Below, piece after piece: positions 17,637-27,009 of a stretch of DNA of 64,000 nt. Under the pieces are notes generated by a model that worked only from the letters and a program-made list of their open reading frames with translations, was not told where the DNA came from and ran no database searches. A program made the position numbers and the translations under genes. The DNA lies in assembly GCA_030446715.1 (NCBI GenBank), contig JAUJMU010000001.1, positions 473,297 to 537,296 on the forward strand, in the 5' to 3' direction. The stretch is from Cytophagales bacterium (GTDB taxonomy: Bacteria; Bacteroidota; Bacteroidia; Cytophagales; 172606-1). Position 1 is the stretch's first letter, and every line of letters starts with the position of its first letter.

Positions 17637-20600
17637 TTGAGAGTCCAGGATTTTCTGAAACTGTACCGTGCGGATAGCTTTATCCAAAACTTTTTCAAAA
17701 CCATTTCTGTAAACCCATCCGGGTCTGCCCGCTTTCAGCTGAAAGGCACCGTCAGCAGTCTGGATGCTGTAATCGGTGCGGTTACCTACCAGCAGCAACC
17801 ACGGACCTGCCTGTTTGTTCTGCACGACAAGGAAGAGGCGGCTTATTTTTATAATGACCTTCAGAACCTGACGGAACAGGAAGTGCATTTCTTCCCGATG
17901 TCTTATAAAAAGCCTTATCAGTTTGAGGATACCGATAACGCCAATGTGCTGCGCCGGGCGGAGGTGATTTCCCGGCTGCACGGCCATGCCGACGGCGAAC
18001 TGGTAGTGACCTACCCCGAAGCGCTGACTGAAAAAGTGATCAGCAAGAAATCTCTGGTGCAGCACTCTTTTCCGGTCCGGGTGAAAGACCGCCTGGACGG
18101 CAATTTCCTGAGTGAGTTTCTCATCAGCTACGACTTCGACAAAACGGACTTTGTGTACGAGGCCGGGCAGTTCTCCATCCGGGGCGGTATCATTGATGTG
18201 TTCTCCTACGCCAACGAGCTGCCCTACCGCATCGAACTCTTCGGCGACGAGGTAGAGAGCATCCGGACATTCAATCCGGATACGCAGCTTTCCGTGGATC
18301 CGGTTGAAGCCATCAAGATCGTTCCCAACCTGGACAGGGTGCTGCAGCAAAACTGGATTTCGTTTCTTGATTATTTTCCGGCCGGTACCCTGGTCTGGAT
18401 CAAGGATGTGGAGCTCACTGTCTCTATAATTGATAAATACTTTGACAAAGCCGAGCAGCACTTCCGGAATGTTTTACAGGGAACCCTCAACACGCGGGTC
18501 ATCTCTGATCCGGCGGAAGTGTTTGAAACCGGCAGACGGTTCACGGATGTACTGAAGAAATTTACGGTTATCGAATTTGGCAGCCGCTTTTACTACCCTG
18601 ACGCCCAGCGTACCGAATACCCGTCTTCGCCGCAGCCTTCCTTTAATAAGGACTTCCAGTTACTGACGGAAAGTCTTCAGGACAATCTCACGCACGGTAT
18701 CACCAATATTATTGTAGCGGATTCCCTCAAGCAACTGGAAAGACTGCGCACCATCTTCGACGAAACGGATCCTTATCTTAAATATCAGACCCTCAACATT
18801 GCCCTTCGCGGCGGCTTCACCGACCATCAGCTGAAAATCGCTTGCTACACGGATCATCAGATATTTGACCGTTTTCACCGGTACAAGACCAGGGAGCGGT
18901 TTTCGAAAAACAAAGCCCTTACGCTGAAAGAACTGAAAACGCTGCAGCCGGGAGATTACGTGGTGCACGAAGACTACGGCGTAGGCCGCTTCGCCGGGCT
19001 TGAAAAAGTGGAGGTGAACGGCCACGAACAGGAAACCATCCGGCTGGTATACCGCGACGATGATCTGCTGTACATCAGCATTTATGCACTGCACAAGATC
19101 AGCAAGTATTCCAGTAAAGAAAGTGTTCCTCCCACCATGAGCAAACTGGGTTCGCCGGAGTGGGAGAACAAAAAGTCGCGGGTAAAGAAGCAGGTAAAAG
19201 ACATTGCCCGCGAACTCATTAACCTGTACGCCAAGCGGCGCGTGGCTCCCGGCTATGCCTATACCAGAGACAGTTTTCTGCAGGTAGAGCTGGAGTCATC
19301 CTTTCTGTATGAAGATACGCCCGATCAGGCCAAAGCTACCGCGGCCGTGAAGGAAGACATGGAGCAGCAGCACCCCATGGACCGCCTGATCTGCGGCGAC
19401 GTAGGCTTTGGCAAAACGGAAATTGCCATCCGGGCGGCCTTTAAAGCAGTAGCCGACAACAAACAGGTGGCGGTGCTGGTGCCTACGACAGTGCTGGCCA
19501 TCCAGCATTACAAAACCTTCCGCGACCGGCTGGAGAAGCTTCCGGCCAAAATTGAATACATCAACCGCTTTAAATCCACTCAGCAGATCAAAGAAACCCT
19601 GCAACGGATTAAGAGCGGCGAAACCAATATATTGATAGGTACCCACCGGATTGTGAACAATGACGTCCAGTTCAAGGACCTCGGCCTGCTGATCATTGAC
19701 GAAGAACAAAAGTTTGGCGTCAAAACCAAGGACAAGCTGAAGGAGATGCGGGTAAACGTGGATGTGCTGACGCTTACGGCTACCCCGATCCCGCGTACGC
19801 TGCAGTTTTCACTGCTGGGGGCCAGAGACCTGTCTATTATTGCCACGCCGCCGCCCAACCGGCAGGCAGTCACCACCGAACTGCACGTATACAATGAAGT
19901 GGTCATACGCAATGCGGTCAGTTACGAGTTGCGGCGGGGCGGCCAGGTATTTTTTGTGCACAACCGCGTGGGCGACATTGAGGCCATGGGCAGTATGATT
20001 CTCCGGCTGGTGCCTGATGCCCGGATCGCAGTCGCCCACGGACAGATGGAAGGGGAGAAGCTGGAGAAGACCATGCTCAAATTCATTGATGGCGAATATG
20101 ACGTGCTGGTTTCCACCAATATCATAGAGTCTGGTCTCGACATTCCCAATGCCAATACCATGCTCATCAACCATGCGCACCAGTTTGGCTTGTCCGATCT
20201 CCACCAGATGCGGGGTAGGGTAGGGCGGTCCAATCGTAAGGCGTATTGCTACCTGCTGGTCCCTGCGGTTTCGGCCCTTACGCCAGAGGCCCGCAAGCGG
20301 CTGACCGCATTGGAGGAGTTTTCGGATCTGGGAGAAGGCTTTAAGATTGCCATGCGTGATCTGGACATACGCGGGGCGGGTAACCTGCTCGGAGCAGAAC
20401 AAAGCGGCTTTATCTCTGATCTTGGTTTTGAGATGTACCACCAGGTGCTCGACAATGCCATCAAGGAACTGAAGGAAGAAGAATTCAAGGACTTGTTCAT
20501 CAAGGAGCTGCCGCTGGAGAAAGAACTCAGAATTGATTGCATGATCGAAACGGATCTGCAAATAATCATTCCCGAAGGATACGTTTCCAATATCTCAGAG

Positions 20601-20975
20601 CGTTTAAATTTATACGCCCAGCTGGATAATATTAAAAATGAAGAGGTGCTGACCCGGTTCAGTCAGTCTTTGGTAGATCGGTTTGGCCCTATGCCCCCGG
20701 AAGTGCAGGACCTGATTCAGATTGTGCGGATGCGGTGGCTGGCAGGGAAGTTGGGTATGGAGAAACTGACTATTAAAAATGACACGATGAAAGGCTACTT
20801 TGTATCCACTCAAAATGAAAGTTTTTATAAGTCAGCAACCTTTGACAGTATATTGAAGTATCTTCAAAAAAATCCCAGAAAGGCGCGTCTGAAAGAGAAT
20901 AAAAACCGCCCTATGATCGTTTTTGATGAGATCAAATCGATAAGTCAGGCCATAGAGACGCTTTCCTCCGTATAG
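17637..20975 (+). CDS. mfd: Transcription-repair coupling factor
   Basis: A 1,112-residue ATP-dependent translocase that removes RNA polymerase stalled at lesions and recruits UvrA. The N-terminal UvrB-like part has FFPMSYKKPYQFEDTDNANVL. The polymerase-interacting CarD-like domain is at about 430-500 (LQPGDYVVHEDYGVGRFAGLEK). Walker A is GDVGFGKTEIAIRAAF (about 585), the helicase DEEQ is IDEEQKFGVK (about 687) and motif III is LTATPIPRTLQ. QMRGRVGRSNRKAYCYLL is motif VI. The TRCF C-terminal domain ends the protein. There is no early in-frame ATG, so I accept the TTG at 17637, giving MRVQDFLKLYRAD, a normal start for the family. Confidence 0.97.
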   Translation: MRVQDFLKLYRADSFIQNFFKTISVNPSGSARFQLKGTVSSLDAVIGAVTYQQQPRTCLFVLHDKEEAAYFYNDLQNLTEQEVHFFPMSYKKPYQFEDTDNANVLRRAEVISRLHGHADGELVVTYPEALTEKVISKKSLVQHSFPVRVKDRLDGNFLSEFLISYDFDKTDFVYEAGQFSIRGGIIDVFSYANELPYRIELFGDEVESIRTFNPDTQLSVDPVEAIKIVPNLDRVLQQNWISFLDYFPAGTLVWIKDVELTVSIIDKYFDKAEQHFRNVLQGTLNTRVISDPAEVFETGRRFTDVLKKFTVIEFGSRFYYPDAQRTEYPSSPQPSFNKDFQLLTESLQDNLTHGITNIIVADSLKQLERLRTIFDETDPYLKYQTLNIALRGGFTDHQLKIACYTDHQIFDRFHRYKTRERFSKNKALTLKELKTLQPGDYVVHEDYGVGRFAGLEKVEVNGHEQETIRLVYRDDDLLYISIYALHKISKYSSKESVPPTMSKLGSPEWENKKSRVKKQVKDIARELINLYAKRRVAPGYAYTRDSFLQVELESSFLYEDTPDQAKATAAVKEDMEQQHPMDRLICGDVGFGKTEIAIRAAFKAVADNKQVAVLVPTTVLAIQHYKTFRDRLEKLPAKIEYINRFKSTQQIKETLQRIKSGETNILIGTHRIVNNDVQFKDLGLLIIDEEQKFGVKTKDKLKEMRVNVDVLTLTATPIPRTLQFSLLGARDLSIIATPPPNRQAVTTELHVYNEVVIRNAVSYELRRGGQVFFVHNRVGDIEAMGSMILRLVPDARIAVAHGQMEGEKLEKTMLKFIDGEYDVLVSTNIIESGLDIPNANTMLINHAHQFGLSDLHQMRGRVGRSNRKAYCYLLVPAVSALTPEARKRLTALEEFSDLGEGFKIAMRDLDIRGAGNLLGAEQSGFISDLGFEMYHQVLDNAIKELKEEEFKDLFIKELPLEKELRIDCMIETDLQIIIPEGYVSNISERLNLYAQLDNIKNEEVLTRFSQSLVDRFGPMPPEVQDLIQIVRMRWLAGKLGMEKLTIKNDTMKGYFVSTQNESFYKSATFDSILKYLQKNPRKARLKENKNRPMIVFDEIKSISQAIETLSSV

Positions 20976-21147
20976 TCCCTGTCACTGATGAGTTTTTTTA
21001 TAGATTGATATATTACACATACATACTTTGCTGGGTAAATCCGTTTATTTTTTGGCCCAAATAGGCCAACTTCGTGCTTCAATCCCGATTAAAAACGATT
21101 TGTTCTCTCTTAACAGGTAACTAATACAAATTCTCTTAAAACAGGTT

Positions 21148-22416
21148 ATGAATCAAATGTTGAAATTCTCCAAGCACCTTTCGCTGATAGCCTGCGTGGT
21201 GACGCTCTCTACAGCATGTAAGAGAGATAAACATCCCACTGCGGCTAACCCGGGAAAGGAAAGCACCACTACCGGGATGGTCTATAATGATGATGACGGC
21301 TTTCAGGTAAATGACTTTCAGGGACAGCCAGCCGGGCCTAACCTGGTATTCATTGAGGGAGGTCGCTTTGTGATGGGTTCTGCGGAGGAAGATCTGCTGA
21401 ACTCTCATGACAACATAGAAAGAGCTGTCAGTATCCAGTCTTTCTTCATGGATGAGACGGAAGTAGCCAACATTCACTGGCTGGAGTATTTATATTACGT
21501 ACAAAAAGACTCTTCCGAAGAATTCTTTCAATCCGCTCTGCCCGATTCTACCGTATGGGCCAGCGAACTTGCCTTCAATGACTCTTACGTAGATCATTAC
21601 CTGCGTTATCCGGGCTTCCGGTACTTCCCGGTAGTTGGTGTATCCTGGATACAGGCCGTGGATTACTGCACCTGGCGGACCAATGTAGTAAACCGTAAGT
21701 TAGCGGAGGATGCTGGTGTGGAACCTCCTACTGATGGCGGCCGTATCCCGCTGGAATCTGGCGTGGTGTTGCCTAACTACCGTCTGCCTTCTGAAGCTGA
21801 ATGGGAATACGCTGCCTACGCCCTGATCGGTACCCAATATCTTGACGAGAACCAGACCAACAAGCGTTTGTATCCCTGGGACGGCCATGCTCTGCGTAAT
21901 CCTTATGGTAAGAAAATGGGTACTTTCCTAGCCAACTTTAAGCGTGGCCGCGGTGACTATGCCGGTATTGCCGGTAAGCTGAATGATGGTGCCATGATCA
22001 CTGACCAGGTTTATGCTTATCCTCCCAACGATTTCGGTCTCTATAACATGGCCGGCAACGTAAACGAATGGGTATATGACGTGTACCGTCCGCTTTCCTT
22101 CCAGGATTTTGATGACCTGAACCCTCTGAGAAGAAACGGCTACCTCGACAAGGCCGACAACTACGACAAGAAAGGCGGCAACTCCCTGATTGACGATGAG
22201 GTTCGCGTATATAAGGGTGGTTCATGGAAAGACGTAGCCTACTGGCTGTCTCCCGGCACCCGTCGTTACATTGAGCAAGACTCTGCAACTGCTACCATTG
22301 GTTTTCGTTGCGCGATGATAAACGCCGCTCAAACCGCTGATTTTAACACAGAGTCGAAACAAAACAGAACCTCCTGTCGGAGGTTCTGTTTTTGTTTCAG
22401 TACCAGACTCTGGTGA
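21148..22416 (+). CDS. gldJ: Gliding motility / type IX secretion lipoprotein GldJ
   Basis: A 422-residue lipoprotein (lipobox LSTAC, about residue 24) with a formylglycine-generating-enzyme-like (SUMF1) fold. LVFIEGGRFVMGSAEEDLL, MDETEVANIHWLEYLYYV, RLPSEAEWEYAA, NMAGNVNEWVYDVYRP and VYKGGSWKD are the family blocks. GldJ belongs to the outer-membrane GldKNO/type IX secretion and gliding apparatus and stabilises GldK. The last 30 or so codons are odd: the frame reads through a perfect terminator hairpin at 22361-22392. A single missing T in the TTTT at 22341-22344 would place a stop immediately after ...QTADF, so the true protein is probably about 394 residues. Confidence 0.9.
   Translation: MNQMLKFSKHLSLIACVVTLSTACKRDKHPTAANPGKESTTTGMVYNDDDGFQVNDFQGQPAGPNLVFIEGGRFVMGSAEEDLLNSHDNIERAVSIQSFFMDETEVANIHWLEYLYYVQKDSSEEFFQSALPDSTVWASELAFNDSYVDHYLRYPGFRYFPVVGVSWIQAVDYCTWRTNVVNRKLAEDAGVEPPTDGGRIPLESGVVLPNYRLPSEAEWEYAAYALIGTQYLDENQTNKRLYPWDGHALRNPYGKKMGTFLANFKRGRGDYAGIAGKLNDGAMITDQVYAYPPNDFGLYNMAGNVNEWVYDVYRPLSFQDFDDLNPLRRNGYLDKADNYDKKGGNSLIDDEVRVYKGGSWKDVAYWLSPGTRRYIEQDSATATIGFRCAMINAAQTADFNTESKQNRTSCRRFCFCFSTRLW
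22361..22395 (+). terminator. Terminator overlapping the 3' end of the gldJ frame
   Basis: AAAACAGAACCTCC (22361-22374), loop TGTC, and GGAGGTTCTGTTTT (22379-22392) form a perfect 14-bp hairpin running into TTTTTG. It lies inside the annotated open frame, which indicates that the natural stop codon lies upstream. Confidence 0.9.
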
Positions 22417-22575
22417 ACAGATAAGCATTAGTAATTCAACTGCATAAACTCTCCGGCTTGCATATAACATCTAGTGCTGTGTTATCAAATATACATTGCC
22501 TATTGCACTGCTTTCTACTTGTCCCTATTTCAACACTTGTCCGGTGCGAACTATGGCATTCAGGAACGCATTTTA

Positions 22576-23497
22576 GAGTGTGTTTAAAATCTGAGAGGGG
22601 GCAAATTGCGAAACTGACAAGGGGTTGAGCACAAGGGGTTGAAAAGGGAATTGGTCTAACTTGTGGTTATCAAATCTCAGGTTAGTTATGGTAGTAGTTA
22701 AGCTCAGGTTCAAACGTGAACGGTTTACCCCATTGACCAATTCCCAATGGGAAGTTATTGAAAAAACAATTGACAACGGCAGAAAGCGTAAGCACAGTTT
22801 AAGAGCAGTGGTCAATGGGATTTTGAAGATCACCAGAACGGGCACTCAGTGGCGTAATCTGAAGAAAGTCCTTGTGTATATCCAGGTTGGCCGAGTTTGT
22901 ATTACTACTTCCGCAAGTGGCAACAGAACGGAGTATGGTCGGCAGTGTTAAGCTTACTGGTTGAACAAGAGCGGCAAAGACAAGGCAGACCCGCCAAAGC
23001 ATCGGCCGTGGCCGTTGATTCGCAAAGCGTCAGGAAGGGCAGTCTGATCAGTTTAGACACGGGCATTGATGGGGGTAAGAAGGTCAACGGCAGAAAAAGG
23101 CACCTGGCCGTTGATTCGCTGGCCTGCCTTTAGCCCTGCACGTATCAGCGGCCAACAAGCAGGACGGACAAGAAGGTATTGAACTGCTTTGGCAACTTGA
23201 TAAGGCTACTGACCGGCTGGCTCTGATCCGGGCCGACAAGGCGTACAAAGGCGATTTTACCACTTGTGCGACTACTACCACTGGAAAGTAGAAGTAAGCC
23301 AGAAGCCTGAGTCGGCTCAAGGTTTTGTCCCTCAAACCGGAAGATGGCAAGTAGAACGATCCTTCGGTTGGTTCAATTTCTTCCGCAGGCTCAGCCGGGA
23401 CTTTGAGAAAACAGTAGAATCTTCCTGGCTTTCATGCAATTAGCCTTTATTGACATCATTTTGGCAAGAACACCCAATTAAATTCTTAAACACACTC
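22576..23497 (+). mobile_element. IS5-family insertion sequence
   Basis: The ends are inverted repeats (GAGTGTGTTTAA at 22576, TTAAACACACTC ending at 23497). The trinucleotide TTA directly precedes and follows the element, matching the TNA target duplication of IS1031-type IS5 members. The single gene is an IS5 transposase. Total length is 922 bp. Confidence 0.85.
22688..23481 (+). pseudogene. IS5-family DDE transposase, frameshifted
   Basis: It starts MVVVKLRFKRERFTPLTNSQWEVIEK and can be followed through four breaks to a stop at 23481. Conserved pieces are TRTGTQWRNL, YYYFRKWQQNGVW, AVAVDSQSVRKG (first Asp), IRADKAYKGDF (second Asp), RWQVERSFGWFNFFRRLSRDFE (catalytic Glu) and the tail AFIDIILARTPN. 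The breaks are near 22878 (one T), 23121 (GGG read as GG), 23264 (TTT read as TT) and 23424 (CCC read as CC). Each is explained by one absent base, so the gene may be intact in reality. Confidence 0.85.
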
Positions 23498-23634
23498 TTA
23501 GGCCCGACGATTTTTTATTCCGGCTGATGTCTGATAATTTTGACTGACAGGATCTATAGGTCATTTATTCCAAAAATTTCCTTGGTCATTTTTCCCTCTT
23601 ACTCCTATACAGGTAGGATTATTATAATGTTTGC

Positions 23635-24555
23635 ATGAGTGAATCTGATTTCGAACCTCTTAGCCATAAAGCCCATGAGACTTGGTACGATAAACGATAT
23701 CCTGACGAAACCAGCAAAGCAAAGGTACTGGCAGACTGGAAAGGAGAAAGCAAGCGTACCATAAATACTTGGCTCCACGAGAGAATGTGGAACCTGACAG
23801 ATGCTTTAGCCGTGCCCGGTAGCAGTTGGCTTACCGTTGGTGATGGGTATGGCCGGGATGCTTATTACTTGTTGAAGAGGCAATGCACAGCAACTGCTTC
23901 TGATATATCGGCTACTTTTTTACCCTTGGCTAAAGCCGAAGGGCTTATAACCGATTACGCCGTTGAAAATGTGGAGCATCTCACCTACGTGGATAACTCG
24001 TTTGACTATGTGCTCTGCAAAGAATCCTATCACCACTTTCCCCGGCCCTACCTAGGCGTATACGAGATGCTGCGGGTATGCAGGAAAGGGGTTGTGCTGA
24101 TCGAACCGCACGATCCTATTTCCAGAATGCCCTTACTCCTTGCCCTGCGCAATACTTTGGACCGGATTAATCCTTCTTTGCTGCAACGTATATGGAAAAA
24201 CCGCTATTCATTCGAAGAAGTAGGCAATTATGTATTCAAGCTATCGGAGAGGGAAATTGAAAAATTATCTATGGGTATTAATCTGCCCGCGGTGGCTTTT
24301 AAAGGAATCAACAACAATTACTATCACCCCAGTACGGCCCCTACTCCGGCTGAGACTACGTCTGGAGCTTTCCGGAGAATTCGTTCCAAACTTCTTCGAG
24401 ACAACCTCCTGTCCAGGGCGGGGCTTGTCCCTTACCAGTTGCTGTGTGCTATAATATTCAAAACACCCCCGTCCAAAGAAAGTATCTGCAGACTGAAAGA
24501 CAACGGTTTCACATATCACGCTTTACCTAAAAATCCTTACCTAAAAACAGAATGA
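23635..24555 (+). CDS. Class I SAM-dependent methyltransferase
   Basis: A 306-residue soluble methyltransferase. SAM motif I is WLTVGDGYGRDAYYL (about residue 65-80), the acidic strand is TASDISATFL, and the later block VEHLTYVDNSFDYVLCKESYHHFPRP with MLRVCRKGVVLIEPHD matches Methyltransf_11 proteins. The C-terminal 130 residues are helical and basic and show no second domain I know. Similar proteins often sit in surface-polysaccharide loci, and the substrate is unknown. The gene is isolated, 134 bp after an IS5 copy, and reads rightward. Confidence 0.8.
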   Translation: MSESDFEPLSHKAHETWYDKRYPDETSKAKVLADWKGESKRTINTWLHERMWNLTDALAVPGSSWLTVGDGYGRDAYYLLKRQCTATASDISATFLPLAKAEGLITDYAVENVEHLTYVDNSFDYVLCKESYHHFPRPYLGVYEMLRVCRKGVVLIEPHDPISRMPLLLALRNTLDRINPSLLQRIWKNRYSFEEVGNYVFKLSEREIEKLSMGINLPAVAFKGINNNYYHPSTAPTPAETTSGAFRRIRSKLLRDNLLSRAGLVPYQLLCAIIFKTPPSKESICRLKDNGFTYHALPKNPYLKTE

Positions 24556-24716
24556 TTATCTGCTCCGGTGTCAAATAAAACAAAGGTATTTTAGTTATAA
24601 GGCAGACATTCCCAGCGGCAGCCGGGTCTGTAACGGGTCTGCTGATATTTCGTAGTCTCTCTTTTACCATTCCGGCTTTACCAGAAGGAATAACAAAGGG
24701 AGTACCATGTCTGCTG

Positions 24717-25397
24717 CTACTGCGCGGCTGCGATGGCGGCTATACTGACTTCCCTACAACCTGCGTCCTGCAAGACTTCTACGCACGCCTCTAAGGTAGC
24801 GCCGGTGGTGATCACATCATCCACCAGCAGTATCCGCTTGTCTTTGATCTGCGCCGGATCACTTACGCCGAAGATGCTCTCTACGTTTTTCCACCTCTCA
24901 AAACGTTTCTTCCTCGTTTGGGTAGAACTGGCCGTTGTGCGGATCAATAAATTCGGAGACCATTCGGTTGCCAGAGCCTCCGACAGACCGGAGGCAAACG
25001 TATCACTCTGGTTGTAGCCCCTCTTCTTCAGTTTTGATGGATGCAGCGGTACCGGCAGAATCAGGTCAAAATGCTCCCCGTGGCCTGATTTTCTCAGTTC
25101 TTCGCCGTACCAGATGCCCATCAGCTGGCCTACTTCCTGTTTGCCCTTGTATTTGAGGGCGTGCAAAGCTTTCTGTACCCGGCCCCGTTTGGTAAACTTC
25201 AGGTAAGCCCAGGCATACCTGACATGTACCTTGCCCATAAACCGCTTTTCCAGCGGGTTGGCTTCTAACAGGTGATAATTGGCAAGTGGCAGGTGATACC
25301 GGCAGTAAATACAGATAATTTTTTCTCCTTTTGCCAGCCCTGCTTCGCACATCTGACAATAACTCGGAAAAAGCATGTCTAAAAAATCATTCCACAT
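24717..25397 (-). CDS. comF: ComF-family phosphoribosyltransferase-like protein
   Basis: About 226 residues, starting at the ATG at 25397 (MWNDFLDMLFPSYCQMC). An N-terminal zinc-binding part has CQMC and CIYC. The PRPP loop is KRILLVDDVITTGATLEACVEVL near the C-terminus, and PVPLHPSKLKKRGYNQSDTFA is the ComF hallmark. ComF proteins take part in DNA uptake during natural transformation, pulling single-stranded DNA into the cytoplasm; in many non-competent species the role is unclear. Divergent from the AhpD-like gene. Confidence 0.93.
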   Translation of the reverse strand: MWNDFLDMLFPSYCQMCEAGLAKGEKIICIYCRYHLPLANYHLLEANPLEKRFMGKVHVRYAWAYLKFTKRGRVQKALHALKYKGKQEVGQLMGIWYGEELRKSGHGEHFDLILPVPLHPSKLKKRGYNQSDTFASGLSEALATEWSPNLLIRTTASSTQTRKKRFERWKNVESIFGVSDPAQIKDKRILLVDDVITTGATLEACVEVLQDAGCREVSIAAIAAAQ

Positions 25398-25489
25398 AGT
25401 GCTGGATCGTATTAGCCATACGAAAGAAAACACTCATACCGGTTTTTATAATTTCGTAGCTTCGCATGATCTTACCCGGTTGGAAATAC

Positions 25490-25837
25490 ATGGATTTAGT
25501 AGACAACTTCAATGAGTACCGCAGCCGCATGAATGATAAGATCATGGAGGCGGATAATATCATACTGAAAAGACTTTTTAATCTGGATACCAACTGCTAC
25601 ACCGGCGGCAGCGTGGATGTGATTACCAAAGAGATGATCGGTCTGTCGTGTTCCATGGTTCTGCGGTGCGACGACTGTGTAAGGTATCACCTGGGCAAGT
25701 GTCACGAATTAGGCGTTACTACCCAGCAGGTATTTGAAGTGTTTGCCATTGCCAACCTGATCGGGGGCACCATCGTAATCCCGCATCTCCGGCGAGCCGT
25801 GGAGTACTGGGAAGCGCTGGAAGCGAAGCAGAAATAA
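25490..25837 (+). CDS. Carboxymuconolactone decarboxylase / AhpD-like protein
   Basis: A 115-residue (or 123 if started at 25466) member of the CMD/AhpD fold. The redox motif is SMVLRCDDCVRYHLGKC, containing C-x2-C-x3-H as in AhpD. This suggests thiol-based peroxidase-reductant chemistry rather than decarboxylase activity. GVTTQQVFEVFAIANLIGGTIVIPHLRRAV is the usual C-terminal helix pair. It forms a likely operon with the next gene (3 bp gap). Confidence 0.88.
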   Translation: MDLVDNFNEYRSRMNDKIMEADNIILKRLFNLDTNCYTGGSVDVITKEMIGLSCSMVLRCDDCVRYHLGKCHELGVTTQQVFEVFAIANLIGGTIVIPHLRRAVEYWEALEAKQK

Positions 25838-25840
25838 GCT

Positions 25841-26194
25841 ATGAATCCTGAAATACCCCAAGACGAAATTGAATCCCGGTGGGAAGAAATGCTGGCTAAG
25901 TTAACGACGCTGCTAGGCAAACGCCCTGCCGATCTTAACTCAGTATTGTTTCTGATCGGTGTCCAAGAACTGGGCCAGGGTGCCAAAAATTTTTCCAAGG
26001 AACAAAAGCAGGATCTTATTCACATCGGCATCTGCCGGATTCTGAGTCCGTCAGGCCATTACGAGTTTGAGAAGCTGGATGCCGATGGCTGGCCCCACTA
26101 CAAGCTGGTGAAGAAACTCCCTCATGGCGATATACTGTCCCAGGAGTTGTTTCTTAAATCTCACATTCTCCGGTATTTCTCCGCTCAACTGTAG
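25841..26194 (+). CDS. Hypothetical protein of 117 residues
   Basis: Not recognised to a function. The acidic N-terminus (MNPEIPQDEIESRWEEMLAK) leads to LTTLLGKRPADLNSVLFLIGVQELGQG and FSKEQKQDLIHIGICRIL. YEFEKLDADGWPHYKLVKKLPHGDILSQELFLKSHI follows. No signal peptide or membrane segment. Its place 3 bp after the AhpD-like gene and 28 bp before exonuclease III implies co-transcription with both. Confidence 0.8.
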   Translation: MNPEIPQDEIESRWEEMLAKLTTLLGKRPADLNSVLFLIGVQELGQGAKNFSKEQKQDLIHIGICRILSPSGHYEFEKLDADGWPHYKLVKKLPHGDILSQELFLKSHILRYFSAQL

Positions 26195-26222
26195 TATCTT
26201 CCTTCCGAAGATCGCTATCCGC

Positions 26223-26986
26223 ATGAGAATTATTTCTTTCAATGTCAATGGCCTCCGGGCGGCAATTCAGAAAGGTTTTTTGGAATGGCTGACGGCTACT
26301 GATGCCGATTTTGTGTGCCTTCAGGAAATTAAATTTGATAATTTTGCTCCCCTTCAGGTTCTCTTTGAAAGCGCCGGCTATCACTCTTACTGGATGCCAG
26401 CCGTTAAAAAAGGATACAGGGGCGTGGCTATTCTGGCCAGAAAGGCAGTCAGTCAGGTACAGATGGGCTGCGGCTGCGAACTGTACGACAATAAAGGCCG
26501 GGTCATTGGGGTCCATACCGGCGATATTCTTCTGCTGAACGTTTACATGCCGTCCGGCACTACTGGTCCTGAGCGGCAGGCTTTCAAGATGCAGTGGCTC
26601 GGGTTTTTCTACGAGTACGTCCGGAATCTCCGGAATGAACACCAGAGGTTCGTGATCTGCGGCGATTATAACATTGCCCATCAGAGATAGACATTCATAA
26701 TCCCAGATCCAACGCCAGGTCTTCCGGCTTTCTGCCTGAGGAACGGGAGTGGGTGACCCGCTTTATCAGCCTTGGCCTGTGCGATGCGTTCCGCTGCCTC
26801 AACGCCAATCCCCATCATTACACCTGGTGGACTTACCGTGCCGGTGCCCGTGACCGTAATCTCGGCTGGCGGATTGACTACCACATGGTAAGTGACCCAC
26901 TCCGCGAAAAACTTAAAACTGCATCAATTCTGAGCGAAGTCAGGTTTTCAGATCATTGTCCGGTTCTGATCGGACCGGATGACTAA
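26223..26986 (+). CDS. xth: Exodeoxyribonuclease III, one apparent frameshift
   Basis: An AP endonuclease / 3'-5' exonuclease of base-excision repair. MRIISFNVNGLRAAIQKGF and FVCLQEIKF (metal-binding Glu) open the protein; LNVYMPSGTTGPERQ and ICGDYNIAHQ follow. The frame then hits TAG at 26688. Adding one G at 26684 (CAGAG to CAGGAG) restores EIDIHNPRSNARSSGFLPEE and the whole C-terminal half, including YTWWTYRAGARDRNLGWRIDYH and RFSDHCPVLI. The restored protein is about 254 residues, the normal size. It is a core repair gene, so a base-calling loss is more likely than decay. Confidence 0.88.
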
Positions 26987-27009
26987 ATTTGACTATCAAG
27001 TGACTTTTC

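Noticed and set aside
17427-18461. 344-codon frame on the minus strand
   Set aside because: It is a shadow of mfd on the opposite strand; the plus-strand product is unmistakable.
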